From Quercus robur (Eukaryota; Streptophyta; Magnoliopsida; Fagales; Fagaceae), in the NCBI RefSeq assembly GCF_932294415.1, contig NC_065543.1, positions 43,050,277-43,114,276 of the forward strand: a stretch of DNA of 64,000 bases. Direction: 5' to 3'. Of the stretch, positions 44,509 to 56,589 are shown piece by piece (positions within the stretch are counted from its first letter, which is position 1; each line of letters opens with the position of its first letter). A program made the position numbers and the translations under genes. The notes beneath the pieces were generated by a model that worked only from the letters and a program-made list of their open reading frames with translations, ran no database searches and was not told the DNA's origin.

Positions 44509-46678
44509 ATGATGGAGAGGGTACTGAGTAACAAATGGATGGCGACGGTGGCAAGCATGTGGATTCAGTGTAGCTGCGGTGTTTACACCTTCAGCGTCTA
44601 CTCCTCTGTTCTGAAATCAAGCCAAGGCTACGACCAATCAACGCTCGAAACTATGGCCGTTTTCAGAGACATTGGATCAATCGGTGGTGTCCTAGCTGGG
44701 CTCCTCTACTCCGCCGTAACAAACGGTAGTAATCACTCTGGTTTCGGTGGGCCATGGGCGGTTCTCCTGGCCGGAGCAAGCCAGAATTTCTTGGGCTATT
44801 TTCTAACATGGGCTTCTGTCGTGGGATTAATCAAACGGCCTCCGGTGCCTTTGATGTGTCTCTTCATGTACTTGTCGAGTCAATCTATGCCGTTCTTTAA
44901 CACAGCCAATACAGTTTCAGGTGTGCAAAACTTCCCTGATTATAGTGGGACCATTGTGGGCATAATGAAGGTACATTTCATATATGATATTTTTATAAAA
45001 TGCATATATAAATTGAGTAAACCAATAAATTTGAGTCGCAATTAATATGATTTGCATCACATCAATAACATTATAGACAGAAAGAAAGTCGTTTATATTG
45101 AACTATCGATGTAAACTTTTATTGTAGAGACATGTATAATATTATAGATATTTTTTTTTGCGCAAATACGAACAATATTACTCGTATTTTACGTTTTTAC
45201 GATATAAGTTTACATTGCTAATACACTATAACTAAGAAATTTCCAATTTATTTATTTATTTATTTCTTAGGTCATATATATATATATATATATATTTATT
45301 TATTTATGACCTCCCGTTTGATTGAAGCATAAAGGTAAAAAATAAAAATGATTCTTGTCAATAATATATACTATTATACTCTTTAGCAACCTAATAATAT
45401 GATTGCTTAAACTAGGCATAAATATGACTTCTTTTAAGAACAAAAATAAGTTTGGCCTCTTGCTTGAGCTATGTATATATGCTATGCCTGTGATATTACT
45501 TTCTTTCCCAGGGATTTTCTGGGATTAGTGGAGCAATACTAATCCGTGCATATAACACATTCTACGAGGGCGAGCCGAGTAAATTCCTTCTAATGCTTGC
45601 TCTGTTGCCTACACTCATCTCCCTTGTGCTTATGCTCTTGGTAAAAATTTATAAAACAAACACAGGTGATGACAAGAAGCACTTGAATGGTTTCTTTGCT
45701 GTTGCTCTGATCATTGCTGGTTATCTCATGATTATAATAATTTTGGAAAATATCTTCACTTTTCCATTATGGGCACACAGAGTCACCTTTATACTTCTCT
45801 TGCTTCTACTCGCATCGCCAATTGGAATTTCAATCAGAGCCCAGAATGAGGACTCCAAGAGAGTTCTAGAAACGCTTTCCTTTGACAGTAATCCATTAAG
45901 AGGACACCCTGAGTTACTGCGATCCTCCTCTGACTCCTCTGTACCCGAGGATATGGCATACCATGAACTGCCTAGTGTTGCTCTAGATGACAAAATTCTG
46001 TTTGATGAAGTAGGCATGAATCTTTTGCAAGCCATGTGCTCTGTAAACTTTTGGTTGTTGTTTATTGCGATGATATGTGGAATGGGCTCTACAGTGGCTG
46101 TGATAAACAACTTGAGCCAAATGGGACAATCTCTCAATTACACTAGTGTGGAGGTGAATAATTTGGTCTCTTTATGGAGTATATGGGATTGTCTTGGCCG
46201 TGTTGGAGCTGGTTATTTGTCAGATTATTTACTACACACAAGAGGCTGGGCAAGACCATTGTTGATGGCTATTACTCTAGCAACAATGATTATTGGCCTC
46301 ATCGTTATTGCTTCTGGATTTCCTAGAATATTATATGTGGGTTCTATCCTAATAGGCATTTGTGATGGTTCTCTGTGGTCATTAATTCCCACAATTACTT
46401 CGGATATATTTGGTGTTAGGCATATGGGTACTATTTTCGGCGCTATTACCCTAGCATCTTCTGTTGGATCTTATATTTTCTCTGTCAAACTTATGGGCTA
46501 TATTTACGATAAGGAAGCAGGTGGTGATGATCACTCATGCTTTGGCACTCGTTGCTTTATGTTATCTCTTTTAATCATGGCATCCTTGGCTCTTCTGGGG
46601 TTTCTTTTGGCCATTGCATTATTCATTCGTACTAAGAGGTTCTATTCGCTGAGGAGATTAAAGGACTCTGTTAAATGA
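44509..46678 (+). CDS. NFD4-like nodulin/MFS transporter, gene D', complete (542 aa)
   Basis: Exon 1 is 44509-44970 (154 codons from MMERVLSNKWMATV), intron 44971-45511 (541 bp), exon 2 45512-46678 (388 codons and TGA). The nodulin-like domain spans about residues 8-250 and an MFS C-terminal half about 320-530. Membrane segments include SNKWMATVASMWIQCSCG at 7-24, residues 78-103, 182-200, 215-235, 246-262 and 504-526. A polar loop lies at 263-323, with GRVGAGYLSDYLLHTRG at 383-399 and FGVRHMGT at 454-461. Length, splice sites (AAGGTACAT; TTTCCCAG) and all family motifs are normal; it keeps GMGS, SLWSL, VGSYIF and SLALLGF that D has lost. It differs from D by one added codon (Leu6). By sequence this is the soundest gene in the window. 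NFD4 in Arabidopsis acts in karyogamy; a role of this copy in that is not implied. Confidence 0.92.
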
Positions 46679-47003
46679 TGGAGTAAATAACTATATATGC
46701 AAACTTTGTGTATAAGGTCATGGCTGAGGCCATCCTTGTTTTTTCTTGCATTACAGGTGGGTAGCTTGTTTTCGGACCATTTATTGTTGCTTTCATCAGT
46801 TTCATGTGCATTACTCTTCCTATAAGACGAGTCCTCGGAGGATCCCTGGCATAAGGGAGGGTGGTGTGAAAGAAATATGAAATGTCTCTTACCTTACCCT
46901 AATCAATTCATAATTTGGTTCCTCAAAAAAAAAAAAAAATCAATTCATAATTTACTCTGAATGTTATATTGTTAAAGTCTTTTATTTTTATTATTTTAAA
47001 ATG

Positions 47004-47009
47004 AATAAA
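47004..47009 (+). promoter_or_regulatory. Possible poly(A) signal of gene D'
   Basis: AATAAA 326 bp after the stop, in the same context as at 29724. Confidence 0.3.
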
Positions 47010-47111
47010 TAGTGTCTCTATTCACAATACTGTAGAAAGTTAAAAATTAAAAAAGAAGAAAAAACAAAAATTATTGCAATTAATTGTAAAAATTCTGTAA
47101 ATGTTAATGTA

Positions 47112-47785
47112 TACAAGTAATTCCCAAGCAGGCCTTCATTGGTTGGCTGGTCATGTTGAATAGATTGTCAACCAAGGAAAGAAGGCTTAATTAATTGGGT
47201 CTTTAATGCAGATACATAATGCACCTCTTCTTTGATTTCTCTTTTTCTAGGAGATTATGTAGGACTCTCATCAGTTGGTGCATGGTGAAGCACCCTAACT
47301 TTTGTTAGGATGAGATAATGGCTTGGGGTGAAAGACATGCCAAAGGTAAGAGCCTTAGATCCAATGTATTCCACTTAGCCTTGTGGTCTGTTGTATATCA
47401 CATTTGGCAGTAGGGAATGTAATGTTTCACCAAGGGAGAATTTATGTTGAAGAAAATATCCTTCACTTGATCAAGTGGGAAGTTAGAAGGAAAGTTGAAG
47501 GGAATGACTATTTTACTAATTCTATCTAAAACAGAATCTTGTGATGTATATGGGGAATTTCTTTAGATGTTCTTTAATCAGTTGAATTTTGTGATGTGCA
47601 TGGGGAATTTTGTGATGTTCTTTAATTCCTTTCCCTTGTTGTGGCCAAGTGATTGTCTCCCTTGTATATGAGTTAATTTTAGAGTTTATTGGTGTTCTAG
47701 TTTTGCTATTAAGTGTTGTTACTTGAACTTTGTACTCTATTCATTTGATGCAATGCAATCTTCTCGTTCATCAAAAAAGAATAAA
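47112..47785 (+). mobile_element. L1 LINE 3' fragment behind D'
   Basis: The translation shows KQAFIGWLAMLNRLSTKE-like residues, then with breaks WGERHAKGKSLRS and NVFHLALWSVVYHIWQ, a succession typical of the C-terminal, zinc-binding part of plant L1 ORF2. The 3' end is non-coding with two similar 'ttgtgatgtrtatggggaat' phrases and ends near the A-rich tract at 47775-47824. It is decayed, with several stops. The first 250 bp are shared with 29830-30071. Confidence 0.72.
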
Positions 47786-48508
47786 GTCACACAAGTATCT
47801 TTCAAGACCCCAAAAAAAAAAAAATAATAATAATATTAAAATAACAGTCACAAGCCTTGTGGAGGCACTGCTCCGGTTTATCTAGCTAGAATCAAAGTTA
47901 TTTATTTATTTATTTTTCTCACTTGTTATAATAATAAAAAAATTAAAAAAAAAATTGATTACAATTTCTTGTCACGACCATGGAATTAAATGATATGGTC
48001 TGCGAGATTTTCTTTTCATCGGATTAAGAATCTACTTAAGTTGACTCCTAAACATAAATTTGTCCAGAGTCTGCAACATGCATATGAAACTAAAGATGGT
48101 TTGATACTTTGCCATTGATGATGGTTGTTTTTGGGTTTACCATCGAACGGTAAGAAAATGAAACTTAGTCTATGGTCTTTTATTATTTATTTTAAATACA
48201 ATAGGATTTGAATCTATAGCTTAATGATAACTATTAATTCTTTATCATTAGTTTAAGAAACCAATTACTTTTTTTTAGGTAAACGCAATTCGAAGTCAAA
48301 TTCTTAATTAGAATAAGTTGAGCTAACAGCTAACTGAAAACCTATATAAACATCTTTAACTTAATTCTTGATACTTCTTTAGATTATGGATTTGTTGTAT
48401 TTTCGGAAAAATCCAATAACGATTGTTGAAAAACATTGTCGCTTTGTAATAAATATTTAAATACAACACGTGTCAAGAGTTCATACAATATGTACATGCA
48501 AAGACAGA

Positions 48509-48541
<33 letters not shown>
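47786..48541. other. AT-rich spacer with microsatellite
   Basis: A-runs at 47811-47823 and (AT)n at 48510-48541. No protein-like frame. Confidence 0.6.
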
Positions 48542-48545
<4 letters not shown>

Positions 48546-49017
48546 GGGGATGGACGAATTTACACCTAGGGCTAAGGCCCAAATGCTTGGAGGATCCCAT
48601 GAAGTGGAATGGGCCAGGCCCATCTACTTAAGAAGCAAAGAAAATCTCTACGGATCATTCCCTTGAAATTCACAATACACTCCATCTCCAGGAGACTTAT
48701 CAGAGGTCACAAGCGTGGACAATCCACCAAGTGCCCTTATATAAACTTGGGAAATCTCCTAAACAGATAAGGATAATAGAGATCTTTACCTTCTCATTAA
48801 TGAAGGGTTCTCAACCTAACTTTTGATGCATTAAATATGTATAAGACAACCTAAACAGTACAAACACCCCCAAAAATCTTGTTTCAGGATAAGAAATGGG
48901 GGAAACCAATAAAGAAGGAGAGAAATATCCAAGAGAATTCGGCTAGGAATAGGCCGACTGGGAGGATAAGGGAAGAGAACATGCCTATAAAAAGGGGGGA
49001 CTGGCAACTGTTTGGGG

Positions 49018-49065
<48 letters not shown>

Positions 49066-49344
49066 GAGAAAGAAAGGGGAAGAGAGAAAGAGAAAAGTAA
49101 GTAGGAGTGAGTGAGCCCTACATTTTGAAACCCAACACCACATGAAAAGGTTGTTTTTCCTCTGGAGTATGTTTATTTCGATGTTGATGCAATCTTGTTT
49201 CTACAAATCAGTTGTTTAAGCTTCCCATTGTGGAGTATTCACCATGTATTTTTACTAAATAAATTGTGTTTGTCAATCACCCTAGTATTTGTCACAGAAG
49301 TTCTCTTAAAGATCCTTTTCTTTGGGTTGCTTTTAACCCCCACA
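48542..49344 (+). mobile_element. Solo LTR, 803 bp, inserted in an AT microsatellite
   Basis: Starts TGTGGGGGATGG and ends TTTTAACCCCCACA, so the ends are TG...CA with inverted TGTGGGGG/CCCCCACA. ATATA stands on both sides (48537-48541, 49345-49349) as the target duplication, though in an AT repeat this is weak evidence. Inside are GGGCC-rich words ('gaatgggccaggccc') and an (AT)n tract at 49021-49063. It has no genes and is a fossil. Confidence 0.75.
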
Positions 49345-49351
49345 ATATATA

Positions 49352-49380
49352 TTGAGCCAAATAGGACAATCTCTCAAATT
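49352..49380 (+). pseudogene. 29-bp scrap of an NFD4-like exon 2
   Basis: 'ttgagccaaat' plus 'ggacaatctctcaa' match the NLSQMGQSLN codons of gene D exon 2 (28861-28887) with one mismatch in about 26 bases. Nothing else of the exon remains around it. Confidence 0.5.
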
Positions 49381-49382
49381 TA

Positions 49383-50044
49383 TAAGAATGAAAAAGATTA
49401 TAGAAGACCTGGCTTGAGCTTAGACATCACTTAGACAGACTCTTGTAATTGCCAATGATAACCCCCAAAAATTGTCATTCTCTTCCTCCATTTGTGTCCC
49501 CAAACCCAAAATCTTCATGATCCAACATTGCAAGTAAAGCAACCAAAAAGAAAAAAACTCATAACCATCCAAAAATTAATCCAATCAAATAATAAAAAAA
49601 TATGAGAAAGAAATCAATTTTGTCCCTTAACAGGGATAGTTTGTAATCCAACATGAGAGAGAGAGGCCTAGTCAGTCTCTCTCTCACTGACTCGTCTGGT
49701 CCCTTCTTTCTCTCTTGCCGCCTTTTTCTCTTTGTGTTGAATTTTTTTTTTTTCTCAGCAAAATGCACCTTTTTAAATTTTGCCTTTGTCTCACCCAAAC
49801 ACACTGTTTTGCCTCAAAACTTGACTAAACCAAAACTAGTAGTTAAGTTTTTGCTCATTTTATATAGTTAATAGAAATAGAAATAGATAATATATTTATA
49901 TTATATTATATTATATTTTGATTAAGACCTATTTGCCCTTTTACCCAAATTAAAAAAATTAAGGGCCTTTTATTAGCTAATAGAATGCATTGTATATTAA
50001 AAAAAATCCCACTATAATACAAAACACAGAAAACTAGTCTATAC

Positions 50045-50077
<33 letters not shown>

Positions 50078-50586
50078 CAATAGATAAAGATTAAAGAGTC
50101 TATAGACTCTAGCCATTATGAGTTAATGTGAATGTTGTGAATACCATTTCAGTGCTTGTTTCGGTTTGCCCATTATATTGGAATAGTTCAGTACCAGTCT
50201 ATTTCAGCATACCGTTTCAGAATTACCTTTATTAATCTAAAATATTCAAAATACTAATCTAATGCATAGTTTAAAACTTTAAAAGGAAAAAAAAAATGGT
50301 ATTTTTGTAAATAATCAACTATGCAATGGTCTAATTAACATGTTATGAACGCCGTTTCAGTGCCTGTTTTGAATTGTTTATTGGAACAGAATATTTCGGT
50401 ACCAGTTTATTTTATTGTACTATTTCAAAGTTACCACTATTTAATTTATATACATATATTTCTTTATATATTATTAGTCAAAACCTATATAATTTATTAA
50501 GTGGCTTAGGTTATTAGTTCATATTTTAATAAATATATGGATCTCAAACCAAATAATAGTAATGATAAATTAATAATGATAATAAT
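49383..50586. other. Repeat-rich spacer before the gypsy element
   Basis: No gene. It contains an A28 run (50048-50075), and two similar blocks at about 50135-50240 and 50345-50440 ('gtttcagtgcttgtttcgg', 'ggtaccagtytatttya'), a diverged direct repeat of unknown origin. Confidence 0.55.
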
Positions 50587-51267
50587 TGTAGGGATATTGG
50601 GCCTAGGAGCTCATTATCTATGTATATATTGGGCTTGGGGTCCAATACGACGACGAAAGGACGTCCGAGGAGGGGTAAACATTGTCAAGGAAATCTGTGT
50701 TAGTGAAAGAGAAAGTTGGTTTTGGTTATAAGGGCCTAGGAGGGTGGGCCGAGGATGAATACCTCCTCGACTGACCAAAGCTGAGGTCCGAAGAGATGGT
50801 CTGCCATCTAGGGGAACGTTGTAGGAAATTCTATTGATATAGATAAGCATTACAGAAACATAGGACAAGGGGGGAGTCCTAAAATATTTAAGGAGAAAGC
50901 TACTACCACCACATTAAATGCTCTGCAGCTAACCCTCTGGCAGCATTAATGTGAAGGTGATACCTGAACAGTGGTTTTCAGCCTTACAGTTACTACATAA
51001 AAGACTTTAGGAAGGTGTTGATGGGACAAGTATCAACACCAACCATCTAGCTTGCACATGGAGGGTAAAGATGAAAGGTGGAGAGAGTATAAAATAAGAA
51101 GGAAGCAATGAGAGAAGAGGATGGAGAAATCAAAAAAGAAACACTGTAGCAATCAGGAAACAAATTTGTAATCAAACTTAGGAGCAATATATAAGAACTG
51201 ATCTCCTCGGACTGTGCCGATGACGATTTTCTTTAGTTTAAATCAATTTATCTTTCTATTTTTGTCA
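50587..51267 (+). repeat. 5' LTR of the gypsy element
   Basis: The start is fixed by TGTAGGG and by alignment with 59621 (TGTAAGGGTATTAGG). The part 51041-51180 aligns with 63870-64000. The right edge is uncertain because the partner runs off the window; about 51267 is a guess from a TTTGTCA end. Confidence 0.65.
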
Positions 51268-51399
51268 TTTGAGCCCACTTTATTTGTTGTCCAACTCATT
51301 TTAGTCCAGTTTTCCAACCCACTCTCTACAAATTCATTGTTTTGGACTTTTTGGGCCTGAGTCCATCCATCATTTAGGCTAGGAAGCCAAATCCAATTG

Positions 51400-54300
51400 A
51401 TGCTGAGTTTTTCAGATGAAGACAAGATTGGAACCATCCAGCCACATGATGATGCTTTAGTGGTCACCCTCAAAATAGGAGGGTATGATATGAAAAGGAT
51501 GAAGATAGACTAAGACAGTAGTGCAGAGATTATGTACACTGATTTGTATAAAGGGTTGAACTTAAAGCCTAAGGATCTGACAACCTATGATTCACCTTTG
51601 GTGAATTTTGATGAGAAAGTTGTCATCCCAAGGGGTCAGATTAGGTTGCCCATGCAGGCAGGTTCAGAGGTGGTTGAAGTGGACTTCATTGTGGTGGATG
51701 CATACTCTCCATATATGGCCATTGTGTCCAAACCCTAGCTTCATGCCCTAAGGGCCGTTTCTTCAACTCTGCATTTGAAAGTGAAGTATCCATCAAGGGA
51801 CCGGATTGAGGAGCTTGGGGGGAGTCAGTCCATGGCTAGGCAGTGTCTCGTGGCTGCCATCATGCATCAGCTTGCGGCTGAGTCCTTAGCCTTTGCATAG
51901 GGGGGCTCATAGCAATTAAGGATTTCAATCCTACCTACAGATGCGGTGACGAGAGAGGCAAAGTGTGAGAGGTTGGAGAAAATTGCTATAGATGGAAATC
52001 CGAAGAAGTTTTTTTAGGTTGGAGCTTAGTTGCCACCTCGAAAGAAGGAAGAACTGTTAGCGTTTCTTAGGAGGAATATTGATATGTTCACCTGGAATGC
52101 CTATAAGGCTCCTGGGGTAGATCCTGACTTCATTTTCCACCATTTGAATGTCAACCCAACTGTCCTCCCTAAAAAACAACCACCTCGGCGCTTATCCAAA
52201 GAGCATTTCGATGCTGTTAAGGAAAAGGTGAACAAGCTTAAGCAAGCTGGGGCTATCAAAGAAGTATTCTACCCTGAATGGTTGACTAATATAGTGGTAG
52301 TAAAGAAGAAGAATGGGAAGTGGCGGGTGTATGTAAACTTCACAGACTTAAACAAAGCCTGTCCAAAGGACCCCTTCCCCATGCCTCGGATTGATCAACT
52401 AGTGGATGCGACTGTAAGCCATCCTTGGATGAGCTTTTTGGATGCCTTTCAAGGGTACTATCAAATACCTTTAGCCTTGGATGACTAGGAGAAAACAGTT
52501 TTTGTTATTCCTACTGGGAATTACCACTACAAAGTGATGCCCTTTGGTCTAAAGAATGCAGGATCTACCTATCAGAGGATGATGACTAGGATGTTTGAGC
52601 CATTGTTAGGAAAGAACATTGAGATTTACATAAACGACATGGTAGTTAAGAGTAAGTTGGAATTTGAGCTCATTAACAATCTTGGGAATATCTTTGAGAT
52701 CTTGAGGAGGCATAAATTGCGACTCAATGCTTCTAAGTGTTTTTTTGGGATTGGATCGGGTAAGTTCTTGGGGTACATGGTTACACACCGTGGAATTAAA
52801 GTCAACCCTGACCAGATTAAAGTAATCAACAATTTACAACCACCTTGGAATCCCAAAGAGGTTTAGAAGCTAACATGGATGACTGCTACTTTAAACTGAT
52901 TCATCTCCCGGTCAGTAGACAGGTGTAGACCTTTTTTCCAATTGCTGAACAAGTGGAAGGGATTTGAATGGATCGAGGAGTGTGTTTTAGCCTTCCAGCA
53001 GTTGAAAGAATATCTATCTCGTCCCCCCATTATGTCTAGGTCTGAGGTGGATGAGGTTTTGTTTTTCTATATCGCAGTGGCTTCCCATGCGGTAAGCTTA
53101 ATGTTGGTGCGGGTTTATAGTGGTGTGTAGAGGCCAGTTTACTATGTGAGTATCACTATATGAGGTCAAGGTTTGTTACCTACCACTGGAGAAGGCCATT
53201 TTGGTAGTGGTGCATGCTACACGTAAGCTCCTCCACTATTTCCAATCTCACACAATTGTTGTCTTAACCCAGCTCCCACTTAAATCTCTACTTCGAAGTG
53301 CTGATTACATAGGAAGGGTTGCAAAGTGGGGTATGATCCTAGGGCTTTTGATATCAACTACATGCCTCGCACCTCTGTCAAGGGTTAGGTCCTCGCCGAT
53401 CTGGTGGCCGTGTTTGCTGAAACCTCATTAGAAAAGAGAGTAAAAAAGCAAAACATGGATGGAAAATCGGTTGGTGCAATCTACTTATAAGAACCTTTGT
53501 CCTGGAAGGTATACGTTGACGGTGCTGCGAACCATAGAGGATCTGGAGTGGGGCTAGTTTTAATATCTCCAGAGAGGATCACAATTAAGAAATCCTTGAG
53601 ATTGAGCTTCTCAGCCACAAACAATGAGGCTAAGTATGAAGCTCTGTTGGTAGGGATGACCATGGTTTAGAAAATGGGTGGAAAAGTAGTGGAAACCTTC
53701 TCTGACTCAAGGTTGGTTATGGGCCAAGTTCAAGGAGATCTAGAAGCCAGAGATCTCAGAATGTAGGAATATTTGAACTAGGTAATATACTTACAGCCTG
53801 GATTTGAGTCTTTTAATTTATCACAAATCCCTAGAAGTAGGAATACACACTCTGACTCTCTTGCCACATTAGCAACCTTTTCGGCACAAAGTTTACCTTG
53901 AGTGATCCTTGTGGAAGACTTGTGTAAACCTACTAAAGTAGGGAGAAATGTGGCTTGTATTTATCATATTAGGGTGGGTCCTAGTTGGATGGACTATATC
54001 GTATTGTTCCTTAAGGAAGATATCTTGCTTAAGAGTAAGTTCGAGGCCGATAAGGTACGAAGAAAGGCTCCTTGGTTTTAGCTGTCCGAGGACCAAAAGT
54101 TGTATAAAAGATCTTTTTCTGGACTGTATTTGCTATGCATACACCTTGAAGCAGTTGAACTACTCTTGGAAGAGTTACATGAAGGGATTTGTTGAAGTCA
54201 CATAAGAGGCAGGTCTTTATCTCACAAAGCCCTCACTCAGGGATACTAGTGGCCAAATATGCAGAGGGAGGTACAAGAGTATGTGAAAAAATGCGACCAA

Positions 54301-55206
54301 TGCCAAAGATTTACCCCAAGCATTCACCAACCAAGAGATGTCCTTAATCCTCTATCTAGCCCTTGGCCATTTGCTTAATGGGGCTTGTACATTGTAGGTT
54401 CTTTCCCAAGGGCAGCAAGGAATAAAAGATATTTGTTGGTCGGCACAAATTACTTCACCAAGTAGGTTGAAGCTGAACCATTGGCGAATATCAAGGACGT
54501 GGATGCCAAGAGATTCGTTTGGAAAAATATTTTCACTCGGTTTGGAATCCCTCGTACCCTTATCTTGGACAACGGACTTCAGTTTGATAGCAAAGCTTTC
54601 AGGAGATATTGTTGTAACCTAGGCATAACGAATAGATATTCCACCCCGGTATATTCACAAGGGAATGGACAGGTTGAAACTGTCAATAAGGTCATAGTAA
54701 GTGGGCTTAAAAAGAGGTTGGACGACGCAAAGGGAAAATGGGTAGAAGAGTTGCCACATGTCCTATGGACGTACAGGACTACACCTCATAGGTCCACTAG
54801 GGAGACCCTCTTTTCAATGACTTATAAAGCCGAGGCTATTATTCCTCTAGAGACTGGATTTCCAGCATTGAGAATGAGTTCTTTCACTTCGAGCAACAAT
54901 GATGAGCTATTAAGAAAGAGCATAGACTTAATTGAAGAGCGAAGAGAAAGTGTCATGGTCCAATTAGCTTATTATCAACACAAGCTCAAGTAAGGGTATG
55001 ATGCTAACGTGAAGCTAAGGCCACTGGCACCTGGAGACTTGGTGTTAAGAAAGGTTTTGGGTACTGTAAAGAACCCAGCATGGGGAAAGTTAGGGCCCAA
55101 CTGGGAAGGGCCATATCGCATCACTTCGATGGCTGGAATAGGTGCGTATCATCTTGAAGACCTAGATGAGAATGTTTTACTACAGTCCTGGAATGTAATA
55201 ACTTGA
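51400..55206 (+). pseudogene. Gypsy pol region (fossil)
   Basis: In order: a protease-like part (51400-51740, with a decayed active-site region), reverse transcriptase (52030-52866; KKKNGKWRVYVNFTDLNKAC, MPFGLKNAGSTYQRMM, and the region of the catalytic box), RNase H (about 53500-53760; YVDGAANHRGSGVGLVL, NNEAKYEALLVGM), integrase zinc-finger (about 54210-54320), integrase core (54481-54993; ILDNGLQFDSKAFRRYC, STPVYSQGNGQVE) and the C-terminal chromodomain-free end (55009-55206; LGPNWEGPYRI). Family: Ty3/gypsy. Many breaks; not functional. Confidence 0.85.
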
Positions 55207-55289
55207 AAATGTATTATTATTAATGAAAGTCTTCCTTGTCACATTCCCGTTTATTACATTACCTGTTGAGCTTCATATTATTGTTATTC

Positions 55290-55990
55290 CAAGTATCAAA
55301 CAAATCATTAGTCATGCTTGACTCCTCAGACCACATACCTTGGGTAAATTGATATGTTAAGTCACTTTTTTAAGTATTAAACAAAACCTTAGCTATGTCT
55401 AGTTCCTCGAACCACATACTTTGGGTAAATTAATATTTAATGGCATCTTTCTAAGTATCAAATAGAACATTGGTCATCCTTGACTCCTCGAACCACATAC
55501 CTTGGGTAAATTGATACATTGAGTTACTTTTTTGAGTATTAAACAGAACCTTAGCTATGCCTGGTTTCTCAGACCACATGCTCTAGGTAAATTAATACTC
55601 CCTAACATCTATTTCAGTGTTAAATAGAACCTTAGTTATGTCTAGTTCCTCATATCACATACTTTGGGTAAATTAATACTTAATGACATCTTTCTAAGTA
55701 TCAAACAAAACTTTGGTCATGCTTGCCTCCTCGGATCACATGTCTTGGGTAAATTGATACGTTAAGTTACTTTTTTGAGTATTAAACAAAACCTTAGCTA
55801 TGCCTTATTCCTCAAACCATATGCTTTGGGTAAATTAATACTCCCTGACATCCGTCTAAGTATTAAATAAAATCTCAGCTATACCTGACTCCTCAAACCA
55901 TATATTTTGGGTAAATTAATACTTCCTATCATTTTACCAAGTGTCAGGGCAAAACCTTAGTTATTTCAAACTCCTTCGACTACATATTTA
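55290..55990. repeat. Tandem repeats, about 85-90 bp per unit, behind pol
   Basis: Eight or nine units, each with 'accacatacyttgggtaaatt', a T-rich step and 'agtattaaacaaaacctta'. Alternate units are more alike ('cttgactcctcrga' versus 'tctagttcctcgaa'), which suggests a double-length higher-order unit. Confidence 0.85.
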
Positions 55991-56589
55991 AGGTAAATTA
56001 GTGCTTCTTATTGATTACTTGAATGTCGAAAATGATCAGCCACTTTAAACAGCAAAAATTTTCAGTGTGATAACAAGCTCAAGTGGATGCTCATGAGCAT
56101 CACTTAAAGCATTTACAGGCATATCTGTATTTGTTTGAGAATTGATTATCACTCTGGTCCTTTAAACTTGCTAATGAGTAGGGTGCAGATTAAGTTTAAA
56201 CCTGTATGTAGGCCATATCACTGTGTATGTCCTTGAAGTTAAAATTATGCTTTGCCAAGATGATGAACTTAGTAGATTTAACTTGTTTTGCTGCTGACCA
56301 TATGAGATAGGATAACCTTTCTGTTACTTATGCAAATTAATGAGAAGAGTTTTACCTCATTACTATATTTATTAAGTGTTAGATAAGATAGAAATTATAT
56401 CAACACCATTATGAGAATCATAGGAAGAAAGGAAATATACATAACTTTCATTAATTAAAGCCTTCAAGCAAGGCAGATTGAGTACAAAAGGGGCAACTTG
56501 GTTACAAACTTTGAAAACCAAAATAGAAGTTGCAAGCAAAACAAAAGAAAAGAAAAACACAAAAGAAAGAACAACACTAAAATCTATTT

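Larger units (their letters stand above)
30598..47365. repeat. Segmental tandem duplication, copy 2
   Basis: Partner of 7906-30071, same order and orientation: intron of B, exon 2 of B', A-type tail, relic, C', relic, D', L1 fragment. It lacks exon 1 of B at the left because the duplicated segment began inside intron 1. It lacks the solo LTR and the MULE of copy 1, and has lost about 3.1 kb around 39106. Confidence 0.9.
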
